The notes under the pieces are model-generated. The model was not told where the DNA came from. It saw nothing but the letters and a program-made list of their open reading frames with translations, and did not search any database. From assembly GCA_026874595.1 (NCBI GenBank), contig CM049308.1, positions 77,036,124-77,100,123 of the forward strand: 64,000 nt of DNA, in the 5' to 3' direction. The stretch comes from Sipunculus nudus (Eukaryota; Annelida; Sipuncula; Golfingiida; Sipunculidae). The stretch's first letter is position 1. The number at the start of each line of letters is the position of its first letter. Shown one piece after another: positions 61,132 through 64,000 of this stretch. Both the position numbers and the translations under genes were made by a program.

Positions 61132-62204
61132 CTGCAAGTCATCCTCCATACTGGGAGAAAAATTGACTCCACTGATAATACCGCAATAACAAAAAGAAAG
61201 CGTTGGCCTTTTAAATGCTAGCAGTTGATCAGTAGTTTCTGAAACATCGACAAAGTCTATTTTACCTTTATTAAAGTGAAGGGTCAATATTGAAGCTTGC
61301 TTAAAGGGTATTTCGCACCACAATATATTAGAAAAATAAATATTAAACACAAAATCCAAGTCTTCGACAGACTGGGATATCGTTTAGTGATTAAGTTCAC
61401 TGGTACACTGCACTGTATGTTTATTATTATGCATCTGACGAAAAGTGAAGACACACAGATGACGTATATTCAACGTGTCCTTATCAATGGTCATTAGAGA
61501 GTCTTTTCAGTAAGGTCTTCGCTCAAATTGTTTTACGGGCATATGGTACCCAAAAGCCTCCGACACTGTTATAGTCCAGATGTAAGTTGACACTAACATG
61601 ATTTATCGTATCAAAGATACCCGGTGTCAACTTTACCTAAACAGCCAGGGCTGTCAAAAAAGAAAAAAAAATCCCCCGCCAACCGGCTTTATGTTAAATC
61701 CTCGTCACGACATGCCATTTTATCTTCTGATAAGGATACAGTTCCGCCGTCTTCCCTACAGCTTTTAACCCATCAAGAAAACCACACGGTCGTACGGCTA
61801 CTGCTTAAAGTGCTGTCATTGGTTTTATGATTAATTTAGGTGGTAAAATAGAAATCCACTCCGATCTTTCCCCCGCAGGTTGGTAGTCCTTCCTGATAAA
61901 TTTGTTCCCGTCTCATTTTAAAATTCTTCTACTTCAACGAGGGAAGGTACAAAGTGCAGGAATAAGTGACTTGGATGTATTCTGTTTCCATCTGGCAATG
62001 TTGAAGCTATATACTGCTTCCTTTCATATCTTGGTTAGGTACGTATACCCTAAACTTGAGACTTCTTGCAGTTAAAGTTATTTCCCTTTTCTCCTTCCTA
62101 CCTAAAGCTTCATGTAACAGAAACTTTCACTGCTTGCTTTTCTGGAATAAGTCGGTTCACTTTCTCGAGTCTCCCTTTACCATGTTATGACTGGACGGAG
62201 CATA
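61132..62204. other. Unique sequence
   Basis: No gene or element recognised. The open frames here are short and have no recognisable domain. Confidence 0.55.
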
Positions 62205-62211
62205 TATATAC

Positions 62212-62264
<53 letters not shown>

Positions 62265-62277
62265 TACATATATATAT

Positions 62278-62331
<54 letters not shown>
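62205..62331. repeat. Large (TA)n/(CA)n microsatellite
   Basis: About 125 bp of TA repeats interrupted by short ACAC blocks, giving poly-YI frames on both strands. Confidence 0.95.
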
Positions 62332-62332
<1 letters not shown>

Positions 62333-62508
62333 CTCAAAATAATAGTTTGGGCTGTTACGTTTTACTCTACCGAGCATGATACTTGATTGTCTGGAGTGTA
62401 CATATTCTTTCCGCTTCCCTTGTCACAATGTCCATCAACGACCTCTACTGTTTAAGACTAGAGTCACTAGATACAATATTATAAGTATAAAACTGCCTGG
62501 CCTTTTTT

Positions 62509-62513
<5 letters not shown>

Positions 62514-62590
<77 letters not shown>

Positions 62591-62591
62591 C
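62514..62591. repeat. (CT)n(CA)n(TA)n compound microsatellite
   Basis: Consecutive CT, CA and TA runs. Confidence 0.95.
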
Positions 62592-64000
62592 AAACATGCG
62601 TATAATTGTACTTTTTAAACAGTTGTTCAAGGTTGTTTTTCATAAAGTGGGCTTTATTTAAAAATTATCATTTTTACCAATGACTACCCTTCACGTAAGC
62701 CCCCCTGGTTAGCTAACCTCCGCTTTCCTTAACATGCCACACGGAGCGGGTTAAATTCTTCCCTCTCCGGACATGCATAGTTTTAAGATGCACGGTGTAC
62801 TTGTCTCCCCTCCTACGGCCAAAAAGGCTGAGCAGGTATAACACCACCCTCCACCCCCCCCCCCCCCCCCCCGGACACCCGATCATTGCAATTTTGACCT
62901 GCTCATCTATTAATTCTCCTTAACTTAAGTTTCTCTGCATGGCCAATTTCGGTCCTAAAACGGAGTATAAGACTAACATCAATTTGTAATAACAGTAATA
63001 AAATGAAACAATTTTTAATGAAGGAACATTTATCTGAATTTCTTTTCTTTGCTTCATGAAAAACGTAAAGGAAATAGATTCCAAACACGTAAAATGTAGA
63101 GTCTCGTCACCACTTGTGTATCTGCAATTAAAAAAACGTATTTATGAAGCATGACTGCCACGTTCTTTGCAGGCAGATCATGCGCTCGCTTACATTCTGG
63201 CTTTATTGTGTATTTGGATCCATAAAACTCTTGTTGCATTTAAAACCAACACGGTACTATTGGAGACAGAGTTTAAACATTTATAACCCGAGAATACGTA
63301 GCGTTCTGAAAACGATCGTTAGTGCAGAAACTTCCATTATGTTTTTATAGTCATTTTGAAATAAAATGCTCTGACAAGGTATACTAGTTTACTTTGGACT
63401 TTTACCTTGATTTAGTTTGTTTATAACGATTATAGAAATTACTTATTTCCATTTCTGAGGAGCGTATGTGTCAATACACCAAACATAACAAAAAATACAA
63501 TTATTTTACCTCAATTTGGTTTTATATGATTTGTTTATATATATGTGAAACTCCCTAAATTCCCTCTGTAGATGCTGTTTGGTAATTAATGTTAAAGGAG
63601 GCTTAATGATCGTTCAAGGTCCAAGGGAGGCCCAAGAGCCATCTTGAGACGCACGTGTAACGTTTCCTCATGCTCTTCTTGGTTCATCGTCCATTCTATA
63701 TAGGATTTTATTCGCAGAATTGTGGAAACGCAAATCGGGAGGCAGATGGTTTCCTGATTGTGAACAACGGGTATTACATTTTTTCTTGATGTGAGAGGGC
63801 CTCCACATGAGCAAAATCTTGCTGATGATAATGCATGCAGAACTGGTAAAGATTGCTTCTACAGCCCATTATTGATGTGGCTAAACTCATATGTACAGTC
63901 TCTATCTCTCTTTTGGTAATTATCAAATCATCTCATGCATTATACCACATCATTATTTATACATTAGATATAAGGTGACTTTTCTTTTTAAACAATGGTG
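62592..64000. other. Unique AT-rich sequence
   Basis: No gene recognised. A run of about 20 C lies near 62852-62873. Confidence 0.6.

Noticed and set aside
62066-62386. 106-codon frame with Tyr-Ile repeats
   Set aside because: Translation of a large TA microsatellite.
1-64000. tRNA and rRNA genes
   Set aside because: No stretch with a tRNA A-box/B-box pair and cloverleaf, and no rRNA-like sequence, was recognised by eye.

Overview
The window looks like AT-rich animal nuclear DNA, most probably from a marine mollusc and perhaps a bivalve. This rests on the intron-rich gene, decayed LINEs, (TA)n, (AG)n and (GT)n tracts, and above all a heavy load of hairpin-ended elements built on tandem monomers, like those reported from bivalves. 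The species cannot be named from sequence alone.

Region 1 (1-32407, minus strand). One gene is clearly supported: the 5' part of a ZNF106-like RNA-associated zinc-finger protein. Four exons (32335-32407, 6972-7030, 2602-2865, 2266 to 1) join with consistent splice phases into 887 visible codons. They encode two N-terminal CxxC-x12-H zinc fingers and a long disordered, S/Q/K-rich middle. The first coding exon was not located. The 3' part, where vertebrate ZNF106 has its WD40 domain, lies beyond base 1. A CCAAT/YY1-like GC-rich patch at 35821-36110 is a candidate promoter.

The introns of this gene are mostly mobile DNA. Four families (here A, B, C, D) share one plan: one end with a short perfect hairpin next to CTAG or CTTG, a subterminal motif repeated inverted at the other end, a terminal hairpin, a GGC or GGAC-type microsatellite, and a core of tandem monomers carrying the palindrome GGTGGCGCCACC. 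A fifth family (E) has similar ends but a different core. The plan matches non-autonomous Helitron/Helentron-like elements. They are nested: A3 in B, A1 in C1, A2 in C2, and F in E in C3. They fill 84% of intron 2 and 74% of intron 1.

Region 2 (32408-44133) has no recognisable gene. It holds the promoter candidate, element D (38252-39287, opposite orientation) and unique AT-rich DNA.

Region 3 (44134-55020) is a retroelement graveyard on the minus strand: a Jockey/CR1-type LINE relic, interrupted by a 571-bp coding-like segment between 318-bp direct repeats, a second copy of that segment at 48576-49161, and an L1-Tx1-type LINE relic at about 52200-55020.

Region 4 (55021-64000) has no recognisable gene. 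It holds another Helitron-like relic, a MITE, a probable solo LTR (60302 to about 61075) and large TA/CT/GT microsatellites.

No tRNA, rRNA, CRISPR array or complete protein-coding gene was recognised. Family names for the elements are local labels, and assignments come from reading structure and motifs, not from database searches.
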